Assembly: GCF_009908285.1 (NCBI RefSeq)
Contig: NZ_JAAARM010000022.1
Location: forward strand, 56,480 to 120,479
Reading direction: 5' to 3'
DNA: 64,000 bases
Source of the DNA: Pseudomonas sp. Fl4BN1
GTDB taxonomy: Bacteria > Pseudomonadota > Gammaproteobacteria > Pseudomonadales > Pseudomonadaceae
Position numbers and translations under genes: made by a program. The stretch's first letter is position 1. The number at the start of each line of letters is the position of its first letter. The notes under the pieces were generated by a model, which saw only the letters and a program-made list of their open reading frames with translations, was not told where the DNA came from and did not search any database. Of this stretch, positions 8,363 through 16,698 are shown piece by piece.

Positions 8363-10801
8363 ATGAGCAAGCCCCTGTTGTACCTGCTGGCGGGCAATGG
8401 CAGCGCCGCCGACTGGTGGGACGACGCCGTGTTGCATTTCCACCGCTACCAGGTGCAAGCCCTGGAGCTGCCGGGGTTTGGCGACAATCCGCAAGCGCCC
8501 TGCAACGATCTGGGCGAATACGCCGAAGCACTGCTGGGCATGACCAAACCGGGCAACGCGATCGTCGCGGTAGGGGTCAGCGCGTTGCTCGTGCTGCACG
8601 CCTTGCAACGCCGCCCCGGGCATTTCTCGCGCAGTGTATTGCTGGCGCCGGTGGGGGCCTTTCTCTGGCAGCGGCGCTTGCCGGCGCTGATGTCGCCGCT
8701 GCCGGCGCGCCTGTTGATCCATGGCTTGCTCAGCCATAAGCCGAAGTGGTTCGCGCACAAGTTTTCCCGTCAGCGCTGGACCCAGGAACACTACCAGCGC
8801 ATGGGCTCGGGTTATGCCCGCTGCCGGGCGTTCGTGCCTTTGTGGGATCAACTGCGGGCCGACACCGCGCTGCCGCTGCTGGAGTGGATCAAGGACCCGG
8901 TGGAACTGGTCTGGGGTGATCAGGACCGGATGCTGGGGATTGCCCAGGCCGCCGCCTGGTCGGCGATCCTCGCTCGCGCCGACCTGAAGATCAGCCTCAA
9001 GCCGGGCTGGGGCCATTACCCGTGGATCGATGAGCCCGGCGAATTCGTTGCCTGGCTGGAGTCCGCTGCAAGCGGTTTTGTCGCCCACACCAAGGGCGGG
9101 CGCCTGCGCCTGGCCGAGCTGGCGGGCCAGCCGGTGCCCAGTGCCCTGTCCCTGGACAGCGCCAGCGACTCGCGCCTGCCGGCCTTGCTCGGCAGCCAGC
9201 CGCACGCCTTGTGGGCCGTGCGCTCGTCGAGCTACGGCGAAGACCAGGCCGACTCGGCCAATGCCGGCTTGAGCACCACCTATCTGCGGGTCGCCAGCGT
9301 TGATGTCGCGGCGCGGATCACTGAACTGCGGGACGCCGGGGTCGAGGAAGTGGTGGTGCAGCGCTTCATCCAGCCGAGCCTGTCGGGGATCGCTTTCGTA
9401 CGTCATCTGGCAGTCGAGCTGGAGTGGGTCGAAGGCCATCTGGAAAGCCTCGCCGACGGTCAGGTCAGCCCGCAGCGGGCAGTGCTTTCGCGCCTCGGTG
9501 CAGCCTGGCAAAGCGGTACGTTCGCCACCACCCAGGGCTTGAGCGCCAGTGCCTTGTGGGACTTCCTGCAAGGGGTGCTGAAGGTCTTCCATTACGTCCC
9601 CGGGGACATCGAATGGGCCTGGGACGGCCAGCAATTGTGGCTGCTGCAATACCGCCCCATCAGCGACTACGGCTGGCGCCGGCACCTGACCGCAGCCAAC
9701 ATCGCCGAGATCCTGCCGCCGCAGCCCAGCCGCTTTGTCGAGTACGGCCAGCGCCGGGCGGCGGCGAGCATTCCGGCGATCATGGCACGCTGGGACGCCC
9801 GGGTGCTGCAGGACAACGAGCCGTTCACCGCGGTGTTCGACGGCGCCTCCTACATCAACAATGATCTGTTCCTGGCGCGCCTCGCCGACTGGGGCCTGCC
9901 CTCCTCCAGCTATGCCGGCGAAGTCGGCGGAGCGACCCCGGCACTGCCCTTGCGCCCACTGCGCCTGCTGCGTTCACTGCCGCGTTTCTTACGCATGCAG
10001 CACATCGCCCGGGGCCACCTGCTGACTCTGGAGCGCGGCCTGCGGCGCTTCGATGAGGAACTGGCGCAGTTGCACAACGCAGGCGCCGACGGCCAGCAAC
10101 TGGCGGACTGGTTCAGCCGTTTCTACGTGTTCGTGGTCCAGGGCAACCTGTGCATCGCCACCGCCCTGGCCAGCAGCGGTGGCGCGTTGCTGGGGCGTCC
10201 GCCGACGGCCTACGACAACCTGGAAAACAGCCCCCATCGCCTGCCTTGGGAAACCGACCCCGGCACTCCGCGCCCGCACTGCGCGGACCTGCCATTGCAA
10301 GCCTTCCCCCGCTGGAGCCCGAGCATCGCCCTGGCCCACCGCCTGGGTTTGCCGGGCCTGCGTGGTTACTACCTGCAAGTGCGCGAGTGGTACCGGGACA
10401 ACCTGATGCGGATTTTCTTTCGCCTGCACCATGCGCTGCCCGAGGCTGATCGCGATTACTGGTTCGCCCCCCATGAGCATGTGCGCAACCGTGGCGGCAG
10501 CTTCTGGCAGGACGGTCGCGAAGGCAGTGAACAGGCCAGCGGGTTCATGATTTATCCGGGGCAGGCCCAAGGCCGATTGGGGGTCGACATTCTGCTGGAG
10601 GACACCCTCGATCCTGGGCGCTACGCCCATTACCAGCAGGCCCGGGCGGTGATCGCCCGCATGGGCGGGCGCCTGTCACACGGCTCGACCCTGCTGCGCG
10701 AGTTGCGCAAGCCGTCGGCGGTTTTGCCCCAGGTGGACCCGGCCTGGCTCGGCCGTGAAGTGCGCTATGAGGATGGCCGACTGAGCCTGCTGGAAGAGTG
10801 A
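8363..10801 (+). CDS. Alpha/beta hydrolase fused to ATP-grasp/phosphohistidine phosphotransferase
   Basis: An 812-aa fusion. Residues 1-238 are an alpha/beta hydrolase: Ser73 in AVGVSALL, acid at WGDQD (186/188) and His218 in WGHYPW. Residues ~245-455 resemble the PPDK/PEP-synthase ATP-binding domain: AVRSSSYGEDQADSANAGLS (285-304), VVVQRFIQPSLSGIAF, and DIEWAWDGQQLWLLQYRPI. A middle region (~460-730) carries FDGASYINND, as in the substrate domain of rifampicin phosphotransferases. The C-terminus has DTLDPG and GGRLSHGST with the expected phosphohistidine at His773. No PEP-binding domain is present. The layout equals a rifampicin-phosphotransferase-like dikinase with a hydrolase in front. ATG 8363 lies 9 bp after the epimerase stop, so it is probably in the same operon. 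The substrate is unknown. Confidence 0.8.
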   Translation: MSKPLLYLLAGNGSAADWWDDAVLHFHRYQVQALELPGFGDNPQAPCNDLGEYAEALLGMTKPGNAIVAVGVSALLVLHALQRRPGHFSRSVLLAPVGAFLWQRRLPALMSPLPARLLIHGLLSHKPKWFAHKFSRQRWTQEHYQRMGSGYARCRAFVPLWDQLRADTALPLLEWIKDPVELVWGDQDRMLGIAQAAAWSAILARADLKISLKPGWGHYPWIDEPGEFVAWLESAASGFVAHTKGGRLRLAELAGQPVPSALSLDSASDSRLPALLGSQPHALWAVRSSSYGEDQADSANAGLSTTYLRVASVDVAARITELRDAGVEEVVVQRFIQPSLSGIAFVRHLAVELEWVEGHLESLADGQVSPQRAVLSRLGAAWQSGTFATTQGLSASALWDFLQGVLKVFHYVPGDIEWAWDGQQLWLLQYRPISDYGWRRHLTAANIAEILPPQPSRFVEYGQRRAAASIPAIMARWDARVLQDNEPFTAVFDGASYINNDLFLARLADWGLPSSSYAGEVGGATPALPLRPLRLLRSLPRFLRMQHIARGHLLTLERGLRRFDEELAQLHNAGADGQQLADWFSRFYVFVVQGNLCIATALASSGGALLGRPPTAYDNLENSPHRLPWETDPGTPRPHCADLPLQAFPRWSPSIALAHRLGLPGLRGYYLQVREWYRDNLMRIFFRLHHALPEADRDYWFAPHEHVRNRGGSFWQDGREGSEQASGFMIYPGQAQGRLGVDILLEDTLDPGRYAHYQQARAVIARMGGRLSHGSTLLRELRKPSAVLPQVDPAWLGREVRYEDGRLSLLEE

Positions 10802-10816
10802 GCGCGGCCCGCGGGA

Positions 10817-11803
10817 TCAGCCAGATTGCGGAGCCGTAGCGAAACGTTCGCGGTAGGCCTGCGGGGTTACGCCCAGGGCCCGCAGCACACTGCGGCGCAA
10901 GGTTTCCTCGCTGCCGAAACCGCATTGCACGGCGATGCGCTTGATCGGCAAACCCGTGTCGGCCAACAGCCGTCGCGCGGTTTCCACGCGGATCAGTTCA
11001 ATCGCCCGGGCCGGGGTCTGGCCGGTGTCAGCGCGATAATGACGGACGAAACTGCGCTCGCTCATGGCCGCCTGCTGGGCGAGCACCGGCACCGTCAGTG
11101 CATGGTTGAGGTGCTCGGCGATCCAGCTGTGCAGCGCATCGAAACGCCCGCCGCTGTTCTGCAGCGACAAGGTCACGCTGAACTGTGACTGGCCCCCCGG
11201 ACGCTTGAGAAACACCACCAGTTGCCGGGCCACGTCCAGCGCCGCTTCACGACCCAGGTCAGCCTCCACCAGGGCCAGGGCCAGGTCGATGCCGGCGGTG
11301 ACCCCGGCCGAAGTCCACACCGGGCCATCGTTGATGAAGATCGGATTGGCCTCCACTCGCAGCTGCGGATAGGCCTCAGCCAGTTGCTCGCAACGGGTCC
11401 AGTGGGTCGCCACCCGGCGCCCGTCCAGGCAACCGCTGGCCGCCAGCAGAAAAGCCCCGGTGCACACCGACGCCACGCGCCGCGAGGCCTTCGCCCGGGC
11501 GGCAATCCAGGCCACCAGCTCTGGGTCCTTGGCCGCTTTGTAGACCCCCCAGCCACCGGAGATGATCAAGGTGTCGCAGGCCTCCTCCGCTGCCGGCAGT
11601 GGATCGGCCAACAACGCCAACCCCGATGAGGTCAGCGTTGCCCCGCCCGGGCTGGCAATCACCCGCGGCTGGTAGGGCAAGGGCAGGCCCAGGCCGCGGG
11701 CCCGATCATTGGCCGAGGCGAACACCTGCAGCGGCCCGGTGACATCGAGCAACTGGGCATTGGCAAAGGCCAGGACAAACAGGTTTTTTGCAGTGCCGGG
11801 CAT
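10817..11803 (-). CDS. GlxA-type AraC regulator with DJ-1/PfpI domain
   Basis: From ATG 11803 the protein is 328 aa; an in-frame TTG at 11842 would add 13 residues, and neither start has a clear ribosome-binding site. Residues ~5-190 form a DJ-1/PfpI sensor domain with the VCTGAFLLA nucleophile-elbow motif. The C-terminal ~100 residues are an AraC/XylS double helix-turn-helix (AMSERSFVRHYRADTGQTPA and LPIKRIAVQCGFGSEETLRR). It is divergent from isonitrile hydratase, another DJ-1-fold protein, and is likely its regulator. Confidence 0.87.
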   Translation of the reverse strand: MPGTAKNLFVLAFANAQLLDVTGPLQVFASANDRARGLGLPLPYQPRVIASPGGATLTSSGLALLADPLPAAEEACDTLIISGGWGVYKAAKDPELVAWIAARAKASRRVASVCTGAFLLAASGCLDGRRVATHWTRCEQLAEAYPQLRVEANPIFINDGPVWTSAGVTAGIDLALALVEADLGREAALDVARQLVVFLKRPGGQSQFSVTLSLQNSGGRFDALHSWIAEHLNHALTVPVLAQQAAMSERSFVRHYRADTGQTPARAIELIRVETARRLLADTGLPIKRIAVQCGFGSEETLRRSVLRALGVTPQAYRERFATAPQSG

Positions 11804-11895
11804 GATTGGCGTAAACCGAGGGCAGGTTGGCGTATGCGCCAAATCCTAGAACGCTAGAGTCAAGCCGTCCACCTCATCGACACAAGGAACAGGCA

Positions 11896-12582
11896 ATGGC
11901 ACTGCAGATCGGTTTTCTATTGTTTCCCGAGGTTCAGCAACTGGACCTGACCGGCCCCCACGATGTGCTGGCCGCGTTGCCGGAGGTGCAAGTGCACCTG
12001 GTGTGGAAGGACCTTGCGCCCATCCGCGCCAGCTCCGGCCTGATCCTGCAACCCACCACCACCTTCGATGACTGCCCGCCCCTGGAGGTGATCTGCATCC
12101 CCGGCGGTGCCGGGGTCGGGGCGCTGATGGAGGACCCACAGACCCTGGACTTCATCCGCCAGCATGCGGCCCAGGCGCGCTATGTGACCTCGGTCTGCAC
12201 CGGTGCCCTGGTGCTCGGCGCCGCCGGCCTGCTGCAGGGCAAGCGCGCCACCACGCACTGGGCCTATCACGAGTTGCTCGGGCTGCTGGGAGCCATGCCG
12301 GTGCGTGAGCGTGTGGTGCGTGACGGCAATCTGCTGACGGGCGGCGGTATCACCGCGGGGATCGACTTCGCCCTGACCCTGGCCGGCGAACTGTTCGACA
12401 GCGCCAGCGCGCAGCGCGTGCAACTGCAACTGGAGTACGCCCCGGCGCCACCGTTCAACGCCGGCAGCCCCGACACCGCGCCCGCCAGCGTGGTCCAGCA
12501 AGTCCGGGCGAGCAGCGCGCAGTCACTGCAAAAACGCCGAGAGATTACCTTGCGTGCAGCGCAGCGCCTGCAACAGACCTGA
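11896..12582 (+). CDS. inhA: Isonitrile hydratase (DJ-1/PfpI family)
   Basis: At 228 aa this equals the length of characterised Pseudomonas isonitrile hydratase, which adds water to isonitriles to give N-substituted formamides. The catalytic residues named for that enzyme fall in the right places: Asp17, nucleophile Cys101 and Thr102 in SVCTGALVLGAAG. The following ATTHWAYHELL is also typical. ATG 11896 is chosen because CACAAGGAACAGGCA precedes it; the longer open frame upstream has no such site. The neighbouring divergent GlxA-type regulator probably controls it. Other DJ-1 activities cannot be excluded. Confidence 0.87.
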   Translation: MALQIGFLLFPEVQQLDLTGPHDVLAALPEVQVHLVWKDLAPIRASSGLILQPTTTFDDCPPLEVICIPGGAGVGALMEDPQTLDFIRQHAAQARYVTSVCTGALVLGAAGLLQGKRATTHWAYHELLGLLGAMPVRERVVRDGNLLTGGGITAGIDFALTLAGELFDSASAQRVQLQLEYAPAPPFNAGSPDTAPASVVQQVRASSAQSLQKRREITLRAAQRLQQT

Positions 12583-12605
12583 CAAGACGAGCACCGCCGT
12601 CCGGC

Positions 12606-12962
12606 TCAATGGGACGGCGGGTCGTCCGGGGTGGGTTGCTCTGCAGCAACGCTGGCCTGTGGATAACGCCAACGCCGCCATATCGAGTTGATTTTCCGCC
12701 CTATCATCCACAGCGCGCCCAGCACGTTGAGCAGGACAAAGGCCGCGACCAAAAAGCCCAAGGTCTCCACCAGGCCCGGGCAGTTGGGGCCCTGGCAGGA
12801 GGAGTGGCCGCCCAGTCCCCATGCAGGGAACGACGCCATGCCCAGCACCACGGACCATAAGCTGGCTGGCCGACTCAATGACTTCGCCTTGGCCCTGCTG
12901 GTCCGCAGCAAGCATGGAACGGCGCCGAAGGTTGCGGCAGAGGAAAAACGGGTCTCGTCCAT
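12606..12962 (-). CDS. Putative small membrane protein
   Basis: A 118-aa frame with two hydrophobic stretches (LWSVVLGMASFPAWGLGG and LGFLVAAFVLLNVLGALWMIG) followed by a basic IGRKINSIWRRWRYP segment, consistent with a two-helix inner-membrane protein with a cytoplasmic tail. No family recognised. The ATG at 12962 has no clear ribosome-binding site, so the N-terminus is uncertain. It converges with inhA. Confidence 0.5.
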   Translation of the reverse strand: MDETRFSSAATFGAVPCLLRTSRAKAKSLSRPASLWSVVLGMASFPAWGLGGHSSCQGPNCPGLVETLGFLVAAFVLLNVLGALWMIGRKINSIWRRWRYPQASVAAEQPTPDDPPSH

Positions 12963-13024
12963 GATCTAGAGCCTGAAAAAAAGTCGGCCATTGCACCACA
13001 ATGGCCGCCTCTTGCCCACACCGA

Positions 13025-13369
13025 TCAGGCCCGAGCCACCTCGCCGTGACGGTTGTTCGCCAGCAATTGAGTAATCGCCCCGTCGCCATAAGCCCGCTCG
13101 ACCTTGGAAATCACCACCTGGTAACCGGCGTACCAGCGCTGGTATTGGCGCTTGGCCTCAAGGTGCGCCGGGTGCCGGGCAAACGCCTGGATCGACGCCT
13201 CGTCCTCCCAGTAGTAGCTGGCGTTGATCAACTGCTGATCGGCCGAGGTCCAGGATTGCGTGCCGACAAAGCCTGGCAGGCTGATCGCGATTTCATCGAT
13301 GATCGCGCTCAGACGGTGGAACTCTTCGTCGCGCTGGCCCGGTTTATAGATAAAGGCGGCGATGTACAT
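13025..13369 (-). CDS. Antibiotic biosynthesis monooxygenase-like protein
   Basis: This 114-aa protein fits the dimeric alpha/beta barrel ABM family: MYIAAFIYKPG as first strand, LPGFVGTQSW in the middle, and YYWEDEASIQAFARHPAH before the last helix. Family members include small cofactor-free monooxygenases, heme-degrading enzymes and proteins of unknown role. It lies 25 bp downstream of the LysE exporter on the same strand, so both are probably on one mRNA controlled by the divergent MocR-type regulator. Confidence 0.75.
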   Translation of the reverse strand: MYIAAFIYKPGQRDEEFHRLSAIIDEIAISLPGFVGTQSWTSADQQLINASYYWEDEASIQAFARHPAHLEAKRQYQRWYAGYQVVISKVERAYGDGAITQLLANNRHGEVARA

Positions 13370-13394
13370 GCTCGAACTCCGTTGGGGTAAGGAT

Positions 13395-14024
13395 TCAGAC
13401 CGGCTGGGTCAATAACACCAGGCGCAAGGCCAGCAACAGCAATACCGCCGCCAACAGCCAGGATTGCAGCCGGGCAAAGCGAGAGGTGGTGGATAAGCCA
13501 CGGCTCAGGGCTGCACCGAACACCCCGAGGGTGGTGTGGAAGATGCCGCTGACCAGGGTCAGCACCAGCCCCAGCAGAATCAATTGCAGGGCGATGCTGC
13601 CGTGCGCGGGCTGGACGAACTGCGGCAGGAACACCATGAAGAACAGCAGCGCCTTGGGATTCAGCAAGCTGTTGCACAGGGCCCGCACGAATACCGTGGC
13701 CAGCGGCACCCGCGCGGTCTCGGCGAGGCTCGGGCCTGCCCCAGTGCGCAGGGCTTTCCACGCCAGCCATAGCAGATAGACAACCCCGGCGTAGCGGATC
13801 AGCTCGAAGGACAGCGGCCAGCCGGCGACCAGCGCGGTGACACCGGTGGCGGTCAGCAGGGTCAGGCAGATGTCCGCCACGCCGATGCCTAACCCCGAGG
13901 CCACGCCGCCGCGCCAGCCATAGGCCACGCCGTGGCTGATGACGAACGCCATGTTCGGCCCCGGCGACAGCAACAACAGCAGTACCGCACCGATATAAAT
14001 CGTCAGGGTGGCCAGGTCCAACAT
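13395..14024 (-). CDS. LysE/RhtB family exporter
   Basis: A 209-aa inner-membrane protein with about six helices and the family signature LLLLLSPGPNMAFVISHGVAYGWRGG near the N-terminus (residues 15-41 include SPGPN and G-x3-G). RhtB-type proteins export amino acids or their derivatives. It is divergent from a MocR-type regulator, a common arrangement in which the PLP regulator senses an amine or amino acid and controls the exporter. Substrate unknown. Confidence 0.88.
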   Translation of the reverse strand: MLDLATLTIYIGAVLLLLLSPGPNMAFVISHGVAYGWRGGVASGLGIGVADICLTLLTATGVTALVAGWPLSFELIRYAGVVYLLWLAWKALRTGAGPSLAETARVPLATVFVRALCNSLLNPKALLFFMVFLPQFVQPAHGSIALQLILLGLVLTLVSGIFHTTLGVFGAALSRGLSTTSRFARLQSWLLAAVLLLLALRLVLLTQPV

Positions 14025-14113
14025 AGCGGCAGCGCTCCAGCAGGAAAGACGCTAGATTAGGGCGCTGACCTGATACAAACAAAAAAGTGTTCTAGATACA
14101 CAGGGCTGCCCTC

Positions 14114-15439
14114 ATGCGCCGGACTCGCTACAAGACCATCGTCGATCACTTCGCCCAACGCATCCGCGCCGGGCAGCTTGCGCCCGGCACGCAATTGCCC
14201 ACGGTGCGGGCCCTGATGAGCCAGGAGCACGTGGCCCTGGCTACCGCTTTGCGGGTCTACCACGAACTGGAAGCCATCGGCCTGGTGGTGGGCGAAGCAG
14301 GCCGCGGGACCTTCGTGCGCGACACCAGCCTGCCCCGGGGCATGGGCCTGGAACAGCACCCCAGCAGTGCCTCCTCGGTGGACCTGGCGTTCAACTACCC
14401 GTCCCTGCCCGGCCAGGCAGAAAGCCTGCGCGAAGGCTTGCGTGCGATAGCCGCCTCCGGCGACCTCGATGCCCTGCTGCACTCCGCGCCTCAAGGCGGC
14501 CGCCCCCATGAGCGCCAGACCGCGGCCCGGCACCTGCGCAACCGCGAGGTCCGGGTCGGCGCCGAGCAGGTACTGATCGTCAACGGCGCCCAACAAGGCT
14601 TGGCGGTGAGCCTGCTGGCGCTGCTGCAACCGGGTGACATCCTGGCGGTGGATGCCCTCACCTACCCGGGGCTGAAAACCCTGGCCCAGGTCCATCGCCT
14701 GGACCTCGAACCACTGCCACAAAGCCATGGCCAGATGGACCTGGATGCGCTGCAGGCCCTGTGTCGTCGGCGCCCGGTGCGGGCGGTGTATTGCATGCCA
14801 ACCCTGCACAACCCGCTGGGCACGGTGATGCCCCTGGGCGAACGCCAGCGCCTGGCGCAGTTGGCCCGTGATCACGACCTGTTGCTGATCGAAGACGGTG
14901 CCTACGCCTTTCTTGCCGAACCTGCACCCAAGCCACTGCAGACCTTGGCCCCGGAGCGCACCCTGTATATTTCCGGGTTGTCGAAAAGCGTCGCTTCCGG
15001 GCTGCGCCTGGGGTTTATCGTCGCGCCCCTGGAAATGATTCCGGCCCTGGAACGGGCGATTCGCGTGTCCACCTGGAGCACCCCGTCGCTGACCGTGACC
15101 CTGGGCTGTCGCTGGATCGAGTCGGGGCTGGTGGACAGCCTGGAGGAACAGAAACGCATCGATGCCCGGGCCCGTCAGGCGCTAGCGCGTCGGGTACTGC
15201 AAGGCTGCGAGTTCCTCGCCCACCCTTCGTCCTATTTTCTCTGGCTGAAACTGCCGGAAGGCCTGCGCGCCGACGAGGTGGTCGCGGCCCTGGAGCGCCA
15301 AGGGGTGACCGTCACCTCTGCCGAACCCTTTGCCACCACCGTGCATGTGCCCCAGGCCCTGCGGGTGGCCCTGGGCTCCATCAGCCTGACGCTGCTGCAG
15401 CAGGCCCTGGAGAAGGTGCGCAACGAAGTCACCCGCTGA
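14114..15439 (+). CDS. MocR-type regulator (GntR winged helix plus aminotransferase fold)
   Basis: The 441-aa product has a GntR-type winged helix at residues ~1-72 (TIVDHFAQRIRAGQLAPGTQ, then LPTVRALM and GRGTFVRD), a linker, and a class I aminotransferase-like domain to the end. The PLP lysine is Lys291 in ISGLSKSVASGLRLGF; YCMPTLHNPLG and LIEDGAYAFL line the cofactor site. Such proteins act as PLP-dependent regulators rather than enzymes. The divergent LysE exporter, 90 bp away, is the likely target. Confidence 0.9.
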   Translation: MRRTRYKTIVDHFAQRIRAGQLAPGTQLPTVRALMSQEHVALATALRVYHELEAIGLVVGEAGRGTFVRDTSLPRGMGLEQHPSSASSVDLAFNYPSLPGQAESLREGLRAIAASGDLDALLHSAPQGGRPHERQTAARHLRNREVRVGAEQVLIVNGAQQGLAVSLLALLQPGDILAVDALTYPGLKTLAQVHRLDLEPLPQSHGQMDLDALQALCRRRPVRAVYCMPTLHNPLGTVMPLGERQRLAQLARDHDLLLIEDGAYAFLAEPAPKPLQTLAPERTLYISGLSKSVASGLRLGFIVAPLEMIPALERAIRVSTWSTPSLTVTLGCRWIESGLVDSLEEQKRIDARARQALARRVLQGCEFLAHPSSYFLWLKLPEGLRADEVVAALERQGVTVTSAEPFATTVHVPQALRVALGSISLTLLQQALEKVRNEVTR

Positions 15440-15571
15440 GTGCCCTGGTGCAGGCGCCGGCTTGTCGGTGAAGGCCATCGTCCGCACCCTTTTGCCGACA
15501 GCGACACGCCGCCGGGCCGCGCCTGCAACAATGCCCTGCAGCGCCACCCGCCTGCGCAAACAGCAGACGAA

Positions 15572-15686
15572 AAAAAACCCGCCGAAGCGGGTTTTTTCCA
15601 AGACCATTATGACTTCCTGTCTGCAGCATCCGTGCTAATGGTCGACCTTCCTTGATCCTGAGCGCTTCCTGCGCTGCAGTTGTGGG
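15572..15686 (-). ncRNA. Candidate Rsm (RsmX/Y/Z-type) small RNA
   Basis: On the minus strand a ~115-nt transcript can be drawn from a TTTAAT -10-like element (15694-15699) to an intrinsic terminator. It holds six GGA triplets. One is in the loop of a GCGC-AGGAA-GCGC hairpin (15662-15674). Two more are in loops of small hairpins, AGCA-CGGA-TGCT and GAC-AGGAA-GTC, and both of these are enclosed by a perfect 8-bp stem, GACCATTA/TAATGGTC (15602-15609 with 15636-15643). Others are in single-stranded CAGGATCAAGGA and before the terminator. Repeated GGA in loops is the hallmark of RNAs that titrate RsmA/RsmE. Length and layout fit RsmX or RsmY. Which paralogue it is, and the exact 5' end, are inferred. 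Confidence 0.75.
15574..15597. terminator. Bidirectional intrinsic terminator
   Basis: CCCGC-CGAA-GCGGG (15578-15591) is flanked by eight A's on the left and six T's on the right, so it can stop the minus-strand small RNA and also readthrough from the MocR-type gene on the plus strand. Confidence 0.85.
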
Positions 15687-15741
15687 AAAGAAGATTAAAC
15701 ACAAAGTCATCGGACAAAAAGACGCATTAGCTAGCACTGCG

Positions 15742-15761
15742 TGTAAGACATTCGCCATGCA
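15742..15761 (-). promoter_or_regulatory. Possible GacA upstream activating sequence
   Basis: TGTAAG-N8-CATGCA. One half-site is a perfect match to the GacA box arm (TGTAAG/CTTACA); the other arm matches at four of six positions. The box lies about 55 bp upstream of the inferred start of the Rsm-like RNA, roughly where GacA boxes of rsm genes sit. Confidence 0.5.
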
Positions 15762-15782
15762 TCACTTCCGAAAACCCTGATC

Positions 15783-16586
15783 TCAGCTCTGCAGCGCTTG
15801 AACCGCCAAAGCCGCGAGCTTGAGCTGGTGATGAGCGCCGGGCGGGTGCTGGTCCTGGAGAAACCAGGCGGCGGACAAACCGCTGAAGGCCAGCACCCAT
15901 TGCACCAAGCGTCGCGGTTGCAGATCGGCGGCCTTGGCAATGATCTGCACCTGCCGAGTGAAACGCGCCGGGTCGGTGGCACTGGGCAGTTGCGGGTTGC
16001 AGATCAGGTTGGCGAAATCAAAACCGCGCTCGCCTCGCACCCGCTTCGGGTCGATCACCTGCCAGCCGCGCTGGCCAAAGTCCAACAGGTTGTCGTGGTG
16101 CACATCACCGTGCAGCACCACTTCATCCTGCGGCGCGGCCAGCAATTGCTCCGCCACCGCCTGGCTCTCGAGGAACAGGCCGCCCTGCTGCCGCGCGGCC
16201 TCATGCAGATCCTTGAACCAATGATCCAGAGGCACCAGCGGTGGCAAGGGTTGCGGACGCGGAGCGTGCAGGCGCTCCAGGGTGGCGCAGACGATATGGC
16301 TGACCTCATCGTGCTGGCCAGCCAGAGCCATGCGCATCAACGAGCGCGGGCCCTGGGCACGCTCCATCAACAAAGCCCGATCCTCCTGGGCATAGACTCG
16401 CGCAGCACCCTCCCCGGCCCACCAGGCCATCAGCCGGTTGCCGGCCTGTTCATCCTCATTCAGGGCGATCTTCAACATCGCCGGCGCGCCATCTTCCAGG
16501 CGCACCGGCAACAAGCGACTGCCCGGCGTGACAATGGCATCGCCATCGGGCACCAGGCACCAACGTTGTACATAGGGTTCAAACAT
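15783..16586 (-). CDS. Aminoglycoside/hydroxyurea-type phosphotransferase
   Basis: The 267-aa protein matches the APH(6)/StrB-like kinase family. The Brenner-type catalytic motif VLHGDVHHDNLLDF (about residues 157-170) and the metal-binding WQVIDPKRVRGERGFD block are clear, and the C-terminus is family-like. These enzymes phosphorylate streptomycin or hydroxyurea; chromosomal Pseudomonas copies may act on other hydroxyl compounds. It ends close to the divergently placed rsm-like promoter, so its 3' end approaches that regulatory region. Resistance function is inferred only. Confidence 0.8.
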   Translation of the reverse strand: MFEPYVQRWCLVPDGDAIVTPGSRLLPVRLEDGAPAMLKIALNEDEQAGNRLMAWWAGEGAARVYAQEDRALLMERAQGPRSLMRMALAGQHDEVSHIVCATLERLHAPRPQPLPPLVPLDHWFKDLHEAARQQGGLFLESQAVAEQLLAAPQDEVVLHGDVHHDNLLDFGQRGWQVIDPKRVRGERGFDFANLICNPQLPSATDPARFTRQVQIIAKAADLQPRRLVQWVLAFSGLSAAWFLQDQHPPGAHHQLKLAALAVQALQS

Positions 16587-16610
16587 TCAAAGGCTCGTGA
16601 GAAGCGACGG

Positions 16611-16672
16611 CAAGCGGCAAGTTTCGAGCTACACGCTGGCGGCTTCAAGCTCTATCTGCCACTTGCCGCTTG
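16611..16672. repeat. Inverted repeat between kinase and AHSA1-like genes
   Basis: A perfect 12-bp inverted repeat (CAAGCGGCAAGT at 16611-16622, ACTTGCCGCTTG at 16661-16672) surrounds a segment with further short self-complementary pieces (GCTTCAAGCTC). It looks like a Pseudomonas intergenic repeat. It could stop transcription of the AHSA1-like gene, but there is no T-run. Confidence 0.6.
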
Positions 16673-16698
16673 TAGATTGGCGCTAGCCACTGACGCCC

